64,000 nt of DNA from Xenophilus sp. E41 (GCF_003671765.1 NZ_QPIB01000037.1:36055-100054), one strand, 5' to 3'. Shown: positions 7,494-16,089, counted from the stretch's first letter. A program made the numbers and translations. The notes: generated by a model not told the origin, from the sequence alone.

Positions 7494-9551
7494 TCAGCGC
7501 GGGTTGCCGATCCAGTGATCGACGGTCTTCAACAGGTCCTCGGGCGACACCGGTTTGGTCACGTGGGCGTCGAAGCCGGCGGCCGCCGTGCGCTCCCGGT
7601 CTCGCGCAGAACCCCAGCCGGTCAAGGCCACGATCCGTGGCTGCGGAACGCCGGCTTCCGAGCGAAGGCGCTCGGCGATCTCGAAGCCGTCCATGGCCGG
7701 CAATCCCAGATCGAGCAGCACGACCTCGGGATGCATGTGCCGTGCGGTCTCCAGCGCGGACGGGCCATCGGCCGCGCCGATCACCTCGTGCCCTTGCGCC
7801 CTGAGCAGTTCCACCAGCGTGCTTCGTCCGTCCGGGTTGTCCTCGACGACGAGGACGCGTCCCCGCCGTGCGGGCGTCGCCGGCGGCACGGCGCGCGCCG
7901 CCGGTTCCACGGGAGCCGTCTCGAGTGGCAACGAGACTCGGAAGGTGCTGCCCTGATTCAGGCCGGCGCTCTGGACCTCCACCGCACCGCCGTGCATCTC
8001 CACCAGGCTCTTGACGATCGACAAGCCGATGCCGAGTCCACCGTGCGCCTTGGCGCCCGTGTGGGGCAACTGGGTGAAGAGATCGAAGAGCCTGGACTGG
8101 TCCGCTGCCGGTATGCCCAGCCCGTTGTCCGAGACCTCGATCAGCGCGCGGTTCGCCTCGACCGTGCATGACAGCGAAAGCTCGCCGCCGTCGGGGGTGT
8201 ACTTGACCGCGTTGTTCAGCAGGTTGGTGACGATCTGCACGATGCGCGATGGGTCCGCGAGGATGGGCGCCGGCGTATCGGGCAGGCTGAGCGTCAGGCG
8301 GTGGCGCGCGGCGTTCACCCCTGGCTGCGCCGCTTCGACGGCCTGCACCAGCAAGGCAGACAGATCCAGGACCTCGCGCTTGAGCTCGACCACGCCGCGG
8401 CTGATGCGCGACACGTCGAGCAGATCGTCGACGAGCCGCACGAGGTGGCTCGTCTGGCGTTCGATGACTTCCGTGCGGCTCAGCAGCCGCGCGGGGTCCT
8501 TCTCGCGCTTCATCAACGCGATCGCGTAGAGCATCGGCGCGATCGGGTTGCGCAGTTCATGCGCCAGCGTGGCGAGAAACTCGTCCTTGCGCCGGTCCTG
8601 CAGGCGCAGTGCCGCCGCATCGCGCACGCGTTCGATGTGCGCCCAGCACCGGTCCACCACTTCGGTGATGACTTCCAGATCCTCGGCGTTCCACTGGCGT
8701 GGTTCGGCTTGATGAACCGCCATCATCGCCACCAGCAGCCCGCGCTTGACCAGGCCGGCGCAGACGATGGCCTTGATGCCGATCGCGTTGAACATCTTCG
8801 CCCCGCCCTCGTCGCCGAGATCGCGGTCGACATCGTCCACCACCAGGTGGCGCCCCATGCGAAGGTTGGACGTCGCCCGCGGTCCGAAGAGTTCCAGCGA
8901 ATAGACGTCGACGCTGGAAGGCACGCTGGGCGACCAATCGGCACGGATGGTGAATCGGTTGTTGTCGGCCTCGACGTCCGCGTAGGCGCAGCGCGTCGCC
9001 TCCAGGTGCTCGCCCAGGAGCCGGGTCGTCACCTCCATCACGTCCTGGGCACTGTTCAAGGGCCGCGTGGCGCGTTCGATGCGATTGAGCAGCTCCAGCC
9101 GTCGGCGGCCGCGCTCCGCCGAGGCCTCGGCATGCTTTCTTGCGGTGATGTCGATCACGGTGCCGATCGCCCGCACGCATTCGCCCTGGTCGTTGAAAAG
9201 ACCGCGTCCCTTGGCAGCGACCCACCGCATGACCCCGTCTTCCTTGCCGATGGTTCGGTACTCGACGTCGTAGACCGTTCGCAGGTCCGGGTTCTGGCAG
9301 TCCGCGAAGGCACGCAGCACGTGCCCGGCGTCCTGCGGGTGGAGGCAGGCCTCGAAGTCGTCGAGCGTGGCGGTGGCGTCGGGCGAAATGCCGAACATGG
9401 CCTTCACCCGCGCCGGCCAGTACAGCGTGTTGGTGGCCACATCGACGTCCCAGAGCCCGACCTCTGCAGCGTCGATGGCAAGCCGCAGCTGCTCCTCGCG
9501 CTGGCCCAGAGTGAGTGTGGCGATGCTCGCGCCCTGTGCGGTCTGGCTCAT
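7494..9551 (-). CDS. PAS-GAF hybrid sensor histidine kinase/response regulator
   Basis: 685 aa from the ATG at 9551; an upstream in-frame ATG at 9584 adds 11 residues. PAS domain (about 20-140) with a PAC-like end (GTVIDITARKHAEAS), GAF domain (about 165-305), HisKA with His331 in FLATLAHELRNPIAPML, HATPase_c (NLLNNAVKYTPDGG, DNGLGIP, GGLGIGLSIV), and a C-terminal receiver (VLVVEDNPDGRSTLVELL, Asp in VLLDLGLPAMDG, VTKPVSP). Cytosolic, no transmembrane segment. The H box differs from the HDFNN type of the kinase at 1491, so the two are not recent duplicates. No dedicated response regulator is adjacent. Convergent with fnr. Confidence 0.92.
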   Translation of the reverse strand: MSQTAQGASIATLTLGQREEQLRLAIDAAEVGLWDVDVATNTLYWPARVKAMFGISPDATATLDDFEACLHPQDAGHVLRAFADCQNPDLRTVYDVEYRTIGKEDGVMRWVAAKGRGLFNDQGECVRAIGTVIDITARKHAEASAERGRRRLELLNRIERATRPLNSAQDVMEVTTRLLGEHLEATRCAYADVEADNNRFTIRADWSPSVPSSVDVYSLELFGPRATSNLRMGRHLVVDDVDRDLGDEGGAKMFNAIGIKAIVCAGLVKRGLLVAMMAVHQAEPRQWNAEDLEVITEVVDRCWAHIERVRDAAALRLQDRRKDEFLATLAHELRNPIAPMLYAIALMKREKDPARLLSRTEVIERQTSHLVRLVDDLLDVSRISRGVVELKREVLDLSALLVQAVEAAQPGVNAARHRLTLSLPDTPAPILADPSRIVQIVTNLLNNAVKYTPDGGELSLSCTVEANRALIEVSDNGLGIPAADQSRLFDLFTQLPHTGAKAHGGLGIGLSIVKSLVEMHGGAVEVQSAGLNQGSTFRVSLPLETAPVEPAARAVPPATPARRGRVLVVEDNPDGRSTLVELLRAQGHEVIGAADGPSALETARHMHPEVVLLDLGLPAMDGFEIAERLRSEAGVPQPRIVALTGWGSARDRERTAAAGFDAHVTKPVSPEDLLKTVDHWIGNPR

Positions 9552-9741
9552 CGGGCCATTGTCATCGACTCGGTCGGACCGCACGGCCCGGGCGTGGCGG
9601 ATGAGACGGAGCGGGTCGCTCGCTTCCTGTCCGACAAGCGCAAGCTGGGTTCGCCGGCGCGGCGGTCGCGGGGCGCGACCTAAGTTGGCTGCTCATTCAA
9701 CCCCAGCAGAGGCCCCATGCCATCCATCTCGTGCCGCGACC

Positions 9742-9993
9742 ATGAGTGATCTCATCGGATTGATCCAATGGCCGGCGTTCGCCGCTTCGCTTGTCGCGGC
9801 CTGGCTGGTCGGGTCGAAGAGCAGCCGGCGCCGCAATTACGGCTTCTGGGTCTTCCTGGCGTCCAACGTGCTGTGGATCGTCTGGGGGATCAGCACCTCG
9901 GCCTGGGCGCTGATCGCGCTGCAGGTCGGACTGGCCATTCTCAACATCAGGGGCCTCTTCAAGACGGAAGAGCAGACCGAGGACCCGGCCTAG
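9742..9993 (+). CDS. Small integral membrane protein (SemiSWEET/PnuC-like)
   Basis: 83 aa from the ATG at 9742; longer upstream frames are not supported. About three membrane segments: FAASLVAAWLVG, NYGFWVFLASNVLWIVWGIS and AWALIALQVGLAILNIRG, followed by an acidic C-terminus. The aromatic, Asn-containing helices (FWVFLASNVLWIVWG, ALQVGLAILNIRG) recall the triple-helix half-transporters of the SemiSWEET/PnuC type, but the substrate is unknown. Stands alone between convergent two-component and TetR genes. Confidence 0.75.
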   Translation: MSDLIGLIQWPAFAASLVAAWLVGSKSSRRRNYGFWVFLASNVLWIVWGISTSAWALIALQVGLAILNIRGLFKTEEQTEDPA

Positions 9994-10022
9994 CCCCGGC
10001 GGCAGCCGCGGGTCGGCCTGCC

Positions 10023-10607
10023 TCAGAGCGGCGCGCCTTTGCGCGCGCGCAGATCGGCAAGCAAGGTGCGGATCGCCCAGCCGGTGGCCTTCGCGATCTG
10101 CTCGCCGCTGAGGTCCCAGTGATCGCGCATCTCGAGCCAGGGCGTCGTGTGCAGCACCTGCAGCATCGCCGTGGCGAGCAACTGGTCGTCCTTGGGCAGG
10201 TCCTTCACCGCATCGGCCGTCACCCGGGTGTAGCTCTCCTGTCGTTCCTTCTTCTGGGCGAGACGCATGGCGCGGCCTTGAGGCGTGGAGCGAACCAGGG
10301 TGACGATCGGTGCGATGCGATCCAGGCCCTGGTAGATGGACTGCGTGTCCAGCAGGTCGCTCTCGCTCTTCGGAAAGGAAACGCGTGCGCCTGCCAGTTC
10401 CCGGACCCGGGCGCTCGCCGCACCGAGCAGGGCCTCGCGATCGACGAAGTACCGGTAGATCGTTCGGCGGCTGATTCCGGTGCGTTCTGCCACCGCGTCG
10501 TGGCTCAGGTCAGCCCGGCCCTCGGTCATCAGCTCGATGACCGCATCCAGGATGCGGGTCCGTGCCGCTTCCTTGTTGCGCTCGCGTTGGCCCGCCACCT
10601 CTTCCAT
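10023..10607 (-). CDS. TetR-family transcriptional regulator
   Basis: 194 aa from the ATG at 10607, which has an AGAGAGG ribosome-binding site; an upstream ATG at 10640 lies in the operator region. The N-terminal helix-turn-helix is RTRILDAVIELM followed by LSHDAVAERTGISRRTIYRYF, the TetR recognition helix. The C-terminal ligand domain is unrecognised. Divergent from the gene at 10724; the 116 bp between them holds stacked palindromes that are likely its operators. Autorepression and control of the divergent gene are inferred. Confidence 0.92.
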   Translation of the reverse strand: MEEVAGQRERNKEAARTRILDAVIELMTEGRADLSHDAVAERTGISRRTIYRYFVDREALLGAASARVRELAGARVSFPKSESDLLDTQSIYQGLDRIAPIVTLVRSTPQGRAMRLAQKKERQESYTRVTADAVKDLPKDDQLLATAMLQVLHTTPWLEMRDHWDLSGEQIAKATGWAIRTLLADLRARKGAPL

Positions 10608-10624
10608 GCTGAAACCTCTCTGGT

Positions 10625-10677
10625 TGTCAATATGGCACAAGAAGTGCCAAAAGATATTGACACTTATTGTGTCACAA
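10625..10677. promoter_or_regulatory. Stacked palindromic operators between tetR and the divergent gene
   Basis: Three overlapping dyads: TGTCAATAT (10625-10633) paired with ATATTGACA (10654-10662); TGGCAC-N5-GTGCCA (10633-10649); TGACAC-N5-GTGTCA (10658-10674), flanked by TTG...CAA. The last two share the same 6-5-6 geometry and near-identical half-sites, with centres 25 bp apart. This suggests two TetR dimers binding side by side and covering both promoters. Confidence 0.7.
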
Positions 10678-10723
10678 CCGACGATTCGGGCTTCCCATTG
10701 GCACCACGACCTGTGAGCACCCC

Positions 10724-11206
10724 GTGATCTACCACTTCTCCATCGCCGCCCACCGTCCCCGCCATGTCGCGGGAGTCATCGCCGAACTGTGGGGTGGCGA
10801 TGCCCTGCTGTTCCCGCCCGTGTCCGACGACGGCTGGATCGTCCTGGCCGGCGACGAGCGGCGCAGCGCGATCGAGGTCTACCCCATCGATACCGTGCTG
10901 CGCGAAGCCGACGGCGATGCGGACGCGTACGGCGAGTCCACGGGACACGTGGGCTACACCGCCACGCACGGTGCGATCGGCACGCCTTTGACGCAAGATC
11001 AGGTGATGGCCATCGCGGCCCGCGAAGGCTGGCCGGCGAAGTACCGCATGCGCGGCGGGATGTTCGGCGTCGTTGAAATGTGGATCGAGGGACGGCAGAT
11101 GATGGAGTTCATGACGCCCGAGATGCAGGCCGAGTACATGGCCTCCATGTCGACGGCCAACTGGCGCGCCATGCTCGACGCGTTCCGGGCGCCTGCGACG
11201 GCCTGA
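10724..11206 (+). CDS. Uncharacterised protein, possibly VOC-like fold
   Basis: 160 aa from the GTG at 10724 (M/V-I-Y-H-F-S-I-A). A longer frame from ATG 10667 would begin inside the operator palindromes, so the later start is preferred. No signal peptide or membrane segment. The alternating pattern (IYHFSIAAHRP ... GDALLFPPV ... GWIVLAGD ... AIEVYPI ... GVVEMWIEGRQMMEFMTPE) is compatible with a vicinal-oxygen-chelate beta-alpha-beta fold, but no metal triad is convincing. Divergent from the TetR gene and likely its target. Confidence 0.75.
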   Translation: MIYHFSIAAHRPRHVAGVIAELWGGDALLFPPVSDDGWIVLAGDERRSAIEVYPIDTVLREADGDADAYGESTGHVGYTATHGAIGTPLTQDQVMAIAAREGWPAKYRMRGGMFGVVEMWIEGRQMMEFMTPEMQAEYMASMSTANWRAMLDAFRAPATA

Positions 11207-11259
11207 GTTCGCCCAGCGCGATCCGGCCTGACCCGGGCGCTGTCCGGTGCGCCGACGCT

Positions 11260-12093
11260 CTAGGCGTCGAAATCGGTCGCGATCGACCGGTCGCGCCACG
11301 CATCGATGTCGGCGCGCAATGCCGCCAGCTTCTGCTCCGCGATGCGGTGGGCCGCCGGCCCCAGCGGCAGATGCAGCGGTGGATGCTCGGCATCGATCGC
11401 CTGGAGCATGACGGCGACCGCCTTCATCGGATCGCCAGCCTGTTTGCCGTCGTTGCTTTCTCGATACAGGCGGCGTGCGTGCGCGCTTTGCGCATAGGCC
11501 TCGATTCGACGACCGGCGCTCGCGATGGAGCGGCCCAGGAAGTCGGTGCGAAACGGTCCCGGCTCCACGATGATCACGTTCAGCCCGAGCGGGCGAAGCT
11601 CTTGTGCCAATGCCTCGGAGAGCCCCTCGACGGCGAACTTCGTCGCGTTGTAGTAGCCCGACCCCGCCGATCCGGCGATACCCGCTCCGGATGACAGGTT
11701 GACCACGCACGCCCCTGCGGTGCGGCGAAGCAGGGGGAGGGCGGCGCGGGTGGTTTCGATGAGCCCGAAGACGTTGGTCTCGAACATGGGTCGATATTCG
11801 TGCGGCTCGGCCTCTTCGATCGCACCGATGAATCCGAATCCCGCGTTGTTGACCAGCACGTTCAAGCCGCCGAACGCGTCTTCGGCCACGGCCACTGCAC
11901 GGGCCGCGTCGCCTGGCGCCGTGACGTCGAGCGTCGCGACGCGGACCGTGCGGGGGTACCGTGCCTGCAGGTCGTTCAGCGTCTGAACCGAGCGCGCCGT
12001 CGCGACCAGCTTGTCGCCACGCGCAGCGACCGCCTCCGCGAGCTGCCTTCCCAGGCCGCTCGAGCAGCCGGTGATGAGCCATGTCTTCTTCAT
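11260..12093 (-). CDS. Short-chain dehydrogenase/reductase
   Basis: 277 aa from the ATG at 12093 (GAAGGAACC ribosome-binding site). Classical SDR: cofactor motif TGCSSGLG near residues 8-15, NNAGFG, catalytic Ser in VNLSSGAG, Tyr and Lys in SGYYNATKFAVEG, and a PGPFRTDF segment after the active site. Probably an NADP(H)-dependent oxidoreductase of unknown substrate. Its ATG overlaps the stop of the MFS gene (ATGA), so the two are co-translated, which suggests a shared role in detoxifying or exporting the same compound class. Confidence 0.92.
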   Translation of the reverse strand: MKKTWLITGCSSGLGRQLAEAVAARGDKLVATARSVQTLNDLQARYPRTVRVATLDVTAPGDAARAVAVAEDAFGGLNVLVNNAGFGFIGAIEEAEPHEYRPMFETNVFGLIETTRAALPLLRRTAGACVVNLSSGAGIAGSAGSGYYNATKFAVEGLSEALAQELRPLGLNVIIVEPGPFRTDFLGRSIASAGRRIEAYAQSAHARRLYRESNDGKQAGDPMKAVAVMLQAIDAEHPPLHLPLGPAAHRIAEQKLAALRADIDAWRDRSIATDFDA

Positions 12094-13556
12094 GTCGGTT
12101 CCTTCAGGTTCAAGCGGGTGGGTGAGGCGAGGGCGCCGAAGCCGATGACCGAGAGCAGGACCGCCACGCCGAGGCTCGCTCCGATGCACAGCATGGTGAC
12201 GACCAGTGCGTGGGCCATCGATTCGGCGTGCGGGCTGGACCCTGCGATGCCGAAGAAGACGCCACCGAAGACGGCGACGCCCAGCGACGCGCTGATCTGC
12301 AGAGCCGAGTTCGCGACGCCGGCGATCATGCCGGAGCCGTTGGCCGGCGCACGGTCGATGACCGAGCGCACCAGCGTCGGCAGTGCCCAGCCTTGGCCGA
12401 AACCCAGCAGGCCGATGGCAACGATCAGGGGGAACGCTTCAGGCATGCGTGCCGGCGCCCGGGCGACGATCGCGGCGAGATACACGCAGCCCGCCACTTC
12501 CAGGAGCATGCCGATCGCGGGCACCCAGCGGCCGAACACCCGCACGGCCCATGGGGTGGTCAAAGGCCCGACGAAGAATCCGACCCCGAAAGGCAGGAAC
12601 ACCAGCCCCGTCGCCAATGGATCCAGGCCCAGGCCGGACTGCAGATAGACCGAGAAGGTCAGGAAGAAAGCGGAGACCACGTAGAAGAACAGGATCGCGG
12701 CCAGGCCGCTCGCCAGCCCGGGCGTGCGCAGCAGGTCCGCCCTCACCAGGGGAACGCCACCGCGCCGCGCGAGCGAGGTCTCGAAGCGCCAGAAGCAGAA
12801 GGCGGCGGCGGGGCAGAGGATCAGCATGCCCACCGCCCACCCGGGCCAGCCCGCTTCGCGTCCTTCGACCAGCGGCACGATCAGCAGTGCGAGCGTGATC
12901 GCGCACAGCGCGACGCCGGCCTTGTCGAGGGGCGCCGGGGTCTCAGCACGGACATCGGGCAGCAGCTTCGCGCCGCCGATCAGGACCGCGGCCACGATGG
13001 GCAGGTTGATGAGAAAGATGACGCGCCATTCGAGGTGCAGGATGTTGGCGGCGATCAGTGCACCCCCGAGCGCCTGCGCGACGACCGCCGCCAGCCCCAC
13101 CGTCGCGCCGTAGAGACCGAGTGCCCGCGAGCGCTCTTCGACGGAGAACAGCGCCTGGACCGAGGCGAGGCCTTGGGGCGCCATCGCTGCAGCGCTCAGG
13201 CCCTGCAGGATGCGGCCGACGACCAGGACCGCAGGCGTCGGTGCGAGCCCGCAGAGCAGCGACGTCAGGCCGAAGCCGCACATGCCGATCAGGAATATCC
13301 GCTTGCGGCCGAACAGGTCGCCGAGCCGGCCACCGGTGATGAGGAACACGGCGTACGCGGCCGCATAGCCGGAGATCACCAACTGCAGTTCGGCGGCGGT
13401 CGTGTGCAGGCTCCCCCTGATCGACGGGATCGCGACATTGACGATGAAGAAGTCCAGCGGAGGCAGGAAGGCCCCCACGAGCAACACCGCGAATGCCCAC
13501 CACCGGCGCATCGCTGGCGTCGTCGTCTGCGTGGCGAGGCGCTGCCGCGGCGCCAT
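12090..13556 (-). CDS. MFS drug/solute efflux transporter (DHA2-like)
   Basis: About 488 aa from the ATG at 13556; the frame stays open upstream to 13712 but that extension looks non-coding, and ATG 13511 (MRRWWAFAVLL) is another option. Start uncertain, no clear Shine-Dalgarno. Around 14 hydrophobic segments; the first contains LPPLDFFIVNVAIPSI, the motif D1-type sequence of 14-TMS QacA/EmrB-like proton antiporters. GGRLGDLFGRKR is the conserved motif A between helices 2 and 3. First gene of an operon with the SDR. Upstream are two TetR-type operators shared with the divergent regulator at 13964. Confidence 0.9.
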   Translation of the reverse strand: MAPRQRLATQTTTPAMRRWWAFAVLLVGAFLPPLDFFIVNVAIPSIRGSLHTTAAELQLVISGYAAAYAVFLITGGRLGDLFGRKRIFLIGMCGFGLTSLLCGLAPTPAVLVVGRILQGLSAAAMAPQGLASVQALFSVEERSRALGLYGATVGLAAVVAQALGGALIAANILHLEWRVIFLINLPIVAAVLIGGAKLLPDVRAETPAPLDKAGVALCAITLALLIVPLVEGREAGWPGWAVGMLILCPAAAFCFWRFETSLARRGGVPLVRADLLRTPGLASGLAAILFFYVVSAFFLTFSVYLQSGLGLDPLATGLVFLPFGVGFFVGPLTTPWAVRVFGRWVPAIGMLLEVAGCVYLAAIVARAPARMPEAFPLIVAIGLLGFGQGWALPTLVRSVIDRAPANGSGMIAGVANSALQISASLGVAVFGGVFFGIAGSSPHAESMAHALVVTMLCIGASLGVAVLLSVIGFGALASPTRLNLKEPT

Positions 13557-13697
13557 CACGCGGGACGCCCGAAGCGGCCGGGTCTTGCGGTGGCAGAGCG
13601 AACTTCGATCGCTTCGATAGGGGATTCGAGACGGGTGGACATGGGATGCCTTCTTTTGTCGGGCGTGACTCGCAGCGAGATGTTTGCGTGGAAAATG

Positions 13698-13709
13698 TAT
13701 CGACCGGTA
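13698..13709. promoter_or_regulatory. TetR-type operator 1 (TATCGACCGGTA)
   Basis: Imperfect dyad TATCGA/CCGGTA followed by CAAAA. The same core with two changes recurs at 13830. It sits about 140 bp upstream of the MFS start. The arrangement (repeat pair between a TetR gene and a divergent efflux operon) is typical of autorepressed TetR systems; binding is inferred. Confidence 0.55.
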
Positions 13710-13829
13710 CAAAAATAGTCGAAGAAAAACGACTTGGTGTCGTCATGGAACAGGCCCTGTTCGATTCGAGCGGGCCGCCGGCGCCGAGTTGCCTGTGTGC
13801 GTCCCAGGGAACTTGGCTAACGAATTACG

Positions 13830-13841
13830 TATCGGTCGGTA
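13830..13841. promoter_or_regulatory. TetR-type operator 2 (TATCGGTCGGTA)
   Basis: Same motif as the site at 13698, with matching flanks (GTATCG...GGTACAAA in both copies). It lies about 120 bp upstream of the tetR start, so one site probably serves each divergent promoter. Confidence 0.55.
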
Positions 13842-13963
13842 CAAATATATGTGCGCACGGCGGTCCTGTCAACGGAGCCTTTCAGACAGACGCGAGCTGC
13901 CGCCCCTGGCGTGCGAGAATTCTGTATCGAGTAGTATTTAAATTTCATCGACAGGAACGGCTC

Positions 13964-14581
13964 ATGAGTCAGCGAGGACGGCCACGCACCTTCGACCGCG
14001 ACGTGGCGCTTACTTCAGCCATGCACCTGTTCTGGGAGCACGGCTTCGAATCCACCTCTCTGTCGCAGCTGAAAGCGGCGATGGGCACCGGCATCTCCGC
14101 GCCGAGCTTCTACGCGGCCTTCGAGTCCAAGGAGGCGCTCTACAGGGAAGCCCTGGAGCTGTACCTGAAGACCTACGACCTGACGCGGAGTCTTCATGAT
14201 CCGTCGCTTGCGCCGCGGGAGGCCGTGTTCCTGGCGCTGGACCGGTCTGCGAGGATGCAAGCCGGGACTGGTCACCCGAAGGGCTGCATGGTCACCTTGG
14301 GCAGCATGACCTTTCAGCCGAGTGCGAGCGAGGCGGTCACCCAATTGCTGCGCGACTCGCGTACACGCACCCGGGATGGCTTTCGCTCGTGCGTGGAGCG
14401 TGGAATCAAGAGCGGAGAGTTGCGACGGTCCACCGATCCGGCCTCGCTCGCACTGGCGTTCGACAGCTTCTTCCACGGGATGTCCGTCCTCGCGCGCGAC
14501 AAGTTGCGCCAGAGCGTGATCGAGAAGACCGTGATCGACGCCATGGGCATCTGGGACGCGGCCGCGAGCAAGCGCTCCTGA
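13964..14581 (+). CDS. TetR-family transcriptional regulator
   Basis: 205 aa from the ATG at 13964 (CAGGAAC ribosome-binding site). N-terminus MSQRGRPRTFDRDVALTSAM begins a TetR helix-turn-helix that continues through LSQLKAAMGTGISAPSFYAAF. The C-terminal domain has a GCMVTLG segment typical of the TetR subgroup (PF16925-like) that often controls neighbouring MFS/SDR genes. Divergent from the MFS-SDR operon with two shared operator-like repeats, so it is the likely repressor of that operon. Confidence 0.93.
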   Translation: MSQRGRPRTFDRDVALTSAMHLFWEHGFESTSLSQLKAAMGTGISAPSFYAAFESKEALYREALELYLKTYDLTRSLHDPSLAPREAVFLALDRSARMQAGTGHPKGCMVTLGSMTFQPSASEAVTQLLRDSRTRTRDGFRSCVERGIKSGELRRSTDPASLALAFDSFFHGMSVLARDKLRQSVIEKTVIDAMGIWDAAASKRS

Positions 14582-14661
14582 GGTGCCGGCGGGCGCGGGA
14601 TCGACCCGGTCGGTGGCGGTAGTCCGACGCGCGCCGTGGGCGTTGCTATCCTTTCGCCTCG

Positions 14662-15423
14662 ATGACACGCCTGGCCCCCGAATTCCACCGTCTCTATGCG
14701 CCTCTCCCCGGCGGCGACACGTCCGACACGGCGCTGGTCGGGCCCGGTGGCGAGGTGCGGGCGCTGGTGATGGAGCTCACCGCGCCACCGTCCTGGGACA
14801 GCCTGCGACCGGTCTGGCAGGGCGTGCAGACCGAACTGGGCTTTCCTGCTCCCGCCATCGCCGTGTCGGGCGTCGACGGACTCCAGCTCTGGTTCTCGCT
14901 AGCGAATGCCGTGACGGCGCAGGAAGGCCATGCCTTCCTCCACGCGCTGCGCCGGCGTTTTCTTCCCGACGTGCCGATCCGCCGGCTGCGGTTGTGGCCG
15001 AGCGCTGCATCCGAACACGTGCGCCCCGTGCCACAAAGGCAGGCGCCGAGTGGCGATTGGTCAGCGTTCGTGGCGCCCGACCTGGCGCCGGTGTTCGGCG
15101 ACACGCCCTGGCTGGACATTCCGCCCAGCGACGACGGCCAGGCGGCGCTGCTGGCCGCGCTCGAATCCATCCCGCGGGCGGTATTCGATGCGGCGGCAGC
15201 ACTTCTGGGCGACGAGGCATCCTTGACTTCCGACCCCATCGCTGCGGATCGGCCGGACAGCGAAGCGCCCGCGCCCGCGGCGGCTCCCACGCCGCGCATG
15301 ATCCCGACCGACGATCCGCTTCTTTTTCTTCGACAGGTGATGAGCGACGAGCGCGTGCCGCTCGCCTTGCGAGTCGAAGCCGCCAAGGCCTTGCTGGCAC
15401 ACCGCGCAGGCGGCGGACGTTGA
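14662..15423 (+). CDS. Conserved hypothetical protein next to urease
   Basis: 253 aa, soluble, no signal peptide. N-terminal two thirds look globular (ALVMELTAPPSWDSLRPVW, then GVDGLQLWFSLANAVTAQEG, then RRRFLPDVPIRRLRLWP); a Pro/Ala-rich linker (about 195-215) leads to a C-terminal helix (PLLFLRQVMSDERVPLALRV). The middle segment faintly recalls the G-x-H-x-W strand of archaeo-eukaryotic-type primases (GLQLWFSL), but no catalytic D-x-D is evident, so no function is assigned. Convergent with ureG. Confidence 0.7.
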   Translation: MTRLAPEFHRLYAPLPGGDTSDTALVGPGGEVRALVMELTAPPSWDSLRPVWQGVQTELGFPAPAIAVSGVDGLQLWFSLANAVTAQEGHAFLHALRRRFLPDVPIRRLRLWPSAASEHVRPVPQRQAPSGDWSAFVAPDLAPVFGDTPWLDIPPSDDGQAALLAALESIPRAVFDAAAALLGDEASLTSDPIAADRPDSEAPAPAAAPTPRMIPTDDPLLFLRQVMSDERVPLALRVEAAKALLAHRAGGGR

Positions 15424-15441
15424 CGGCGTTGCGCCGCGTGC

Positions 15442-16089
15442 TCAGGCGGCGCGCAGCATGCCGCGCTCCTCGATGAAGCGCACCACCTGCGCCACGCCGT
15501 CCTGCGTCTTCAGGTTGGTCATCACATAAGGCTTGGCCTTGCGCATGCGCTGCGTGTCCTGCTCCATCACGCCCAGGTCCGCGCCCACGTAGGGCGCCAG
15601 GTCGGTCTTGTTGATGACGAAGAGGTCGCTCTTCGTGATGCCGGGGCCACCCTTGCGCGGAATCTTCTCGCCGGCGGCGACGTCGATCACGTAGATCGTG
15701 AGGTCCGACAGCTCGGGGCTGAAGGTGGCGGCCAGGTTGTCGCCACCGCTTTCGACGAAGACCACGTCGGCGTCCGGAAAGTCTTCCAGCATGCGGTCGA
15801 TGGCCTCGAGGTTGATCGACGCGTCCTCGCGGATAGCGGTGTGCGGGCAGCCGCCCGTCTCCACGCCCATGATGCGCTCGGCCGGCAGGGCGCCGGCGAC
15901 GGTGAGCAGGCGCTGGTCTTCCTTCGTGTAGATGTCGTTGGTGATGGCGACGAGGTCGTACTGCGCGCGCATCGTCTTGCACAGCATCTCCAGCAGCGTG
16001 GTCTTGCCGGAGCCGACGGGCCCGCCGATGCCCACGCGCAGGGGCGGCAGCTTCTTGGTGCGATTGGGGATGTGGTGCAGGGCGCTCAT
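15442..16089 (-). CDS. ureG: Urease accessory GTPase UreG
   Basis: 215 aa, usual family length. P-loop GPVGSGKTT at residues 23-31, nickel/metal-binding Cys-Pro-His in [12 protein letters not shown], Asp-rich [19 protein letters not shown], and base-recognition NKTDLAP. UreG hydrolyses GTP to drive nickel delivery from UreE into apo-urease within the UreDFG complex. Last gene of the leftward cluster, 9 bp after ureF. Confidence 0.98.
   Translation of the reverse strand: MSALHHIPNRTKKLPPLRVGIGGPVGSGKTTLLEMLCKTMRAQYDLVAITNDIYTKEDQRLLTVAGALPAERIMGVETGGCPHTAIREDASINLEAIDRMLEDFPDADVVFVESGGDNLAATFSPELSDLTIYVIDVAAGEKIPRKGGPGITKSDLFVINKTDLAPYVGADLGVMEQDTQRMRKAKPYVMTNLKTQDGVAQVVRFIEERGMLRAA

Larger units (their letters stand above)
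13557..13963. other. Divergent intergenic region between MFS operon and tetR
   Basis: About 400 bp, AT-richer than its surroundings near 13690-13740 and 13820-13960. It holds the two operator-like repeats annotated at 13698 and 13830, a weaker third match at 13925-13936 (TATCGAGTAGTA) and presumably both promoters. No convincing gene: short frames here show no conserved features. Confidence 0.6.

Noticed and set aside
4762..8169. A 1135-codon minus-strand open frame across flavodoxin, htrA and fnr
   Set aside because: Antisense artefact of GC-rich codon use; composition is Arg/Gln/His-rich and the sense genes carry clear catalytic motifs.
10667..10723. ATG 10667 as start of the gene facing tetR
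   Set aside because: It would begin inside the palindromic operator, and the extra 19 residues show no conserved character; GTG 10724 is preferred.
13684..13941. Short open frame of 85 codons between MFS and tetR
   Set aside because: It overlaps both operator repeats, has no ribosome-binding site and no recognisable motif.
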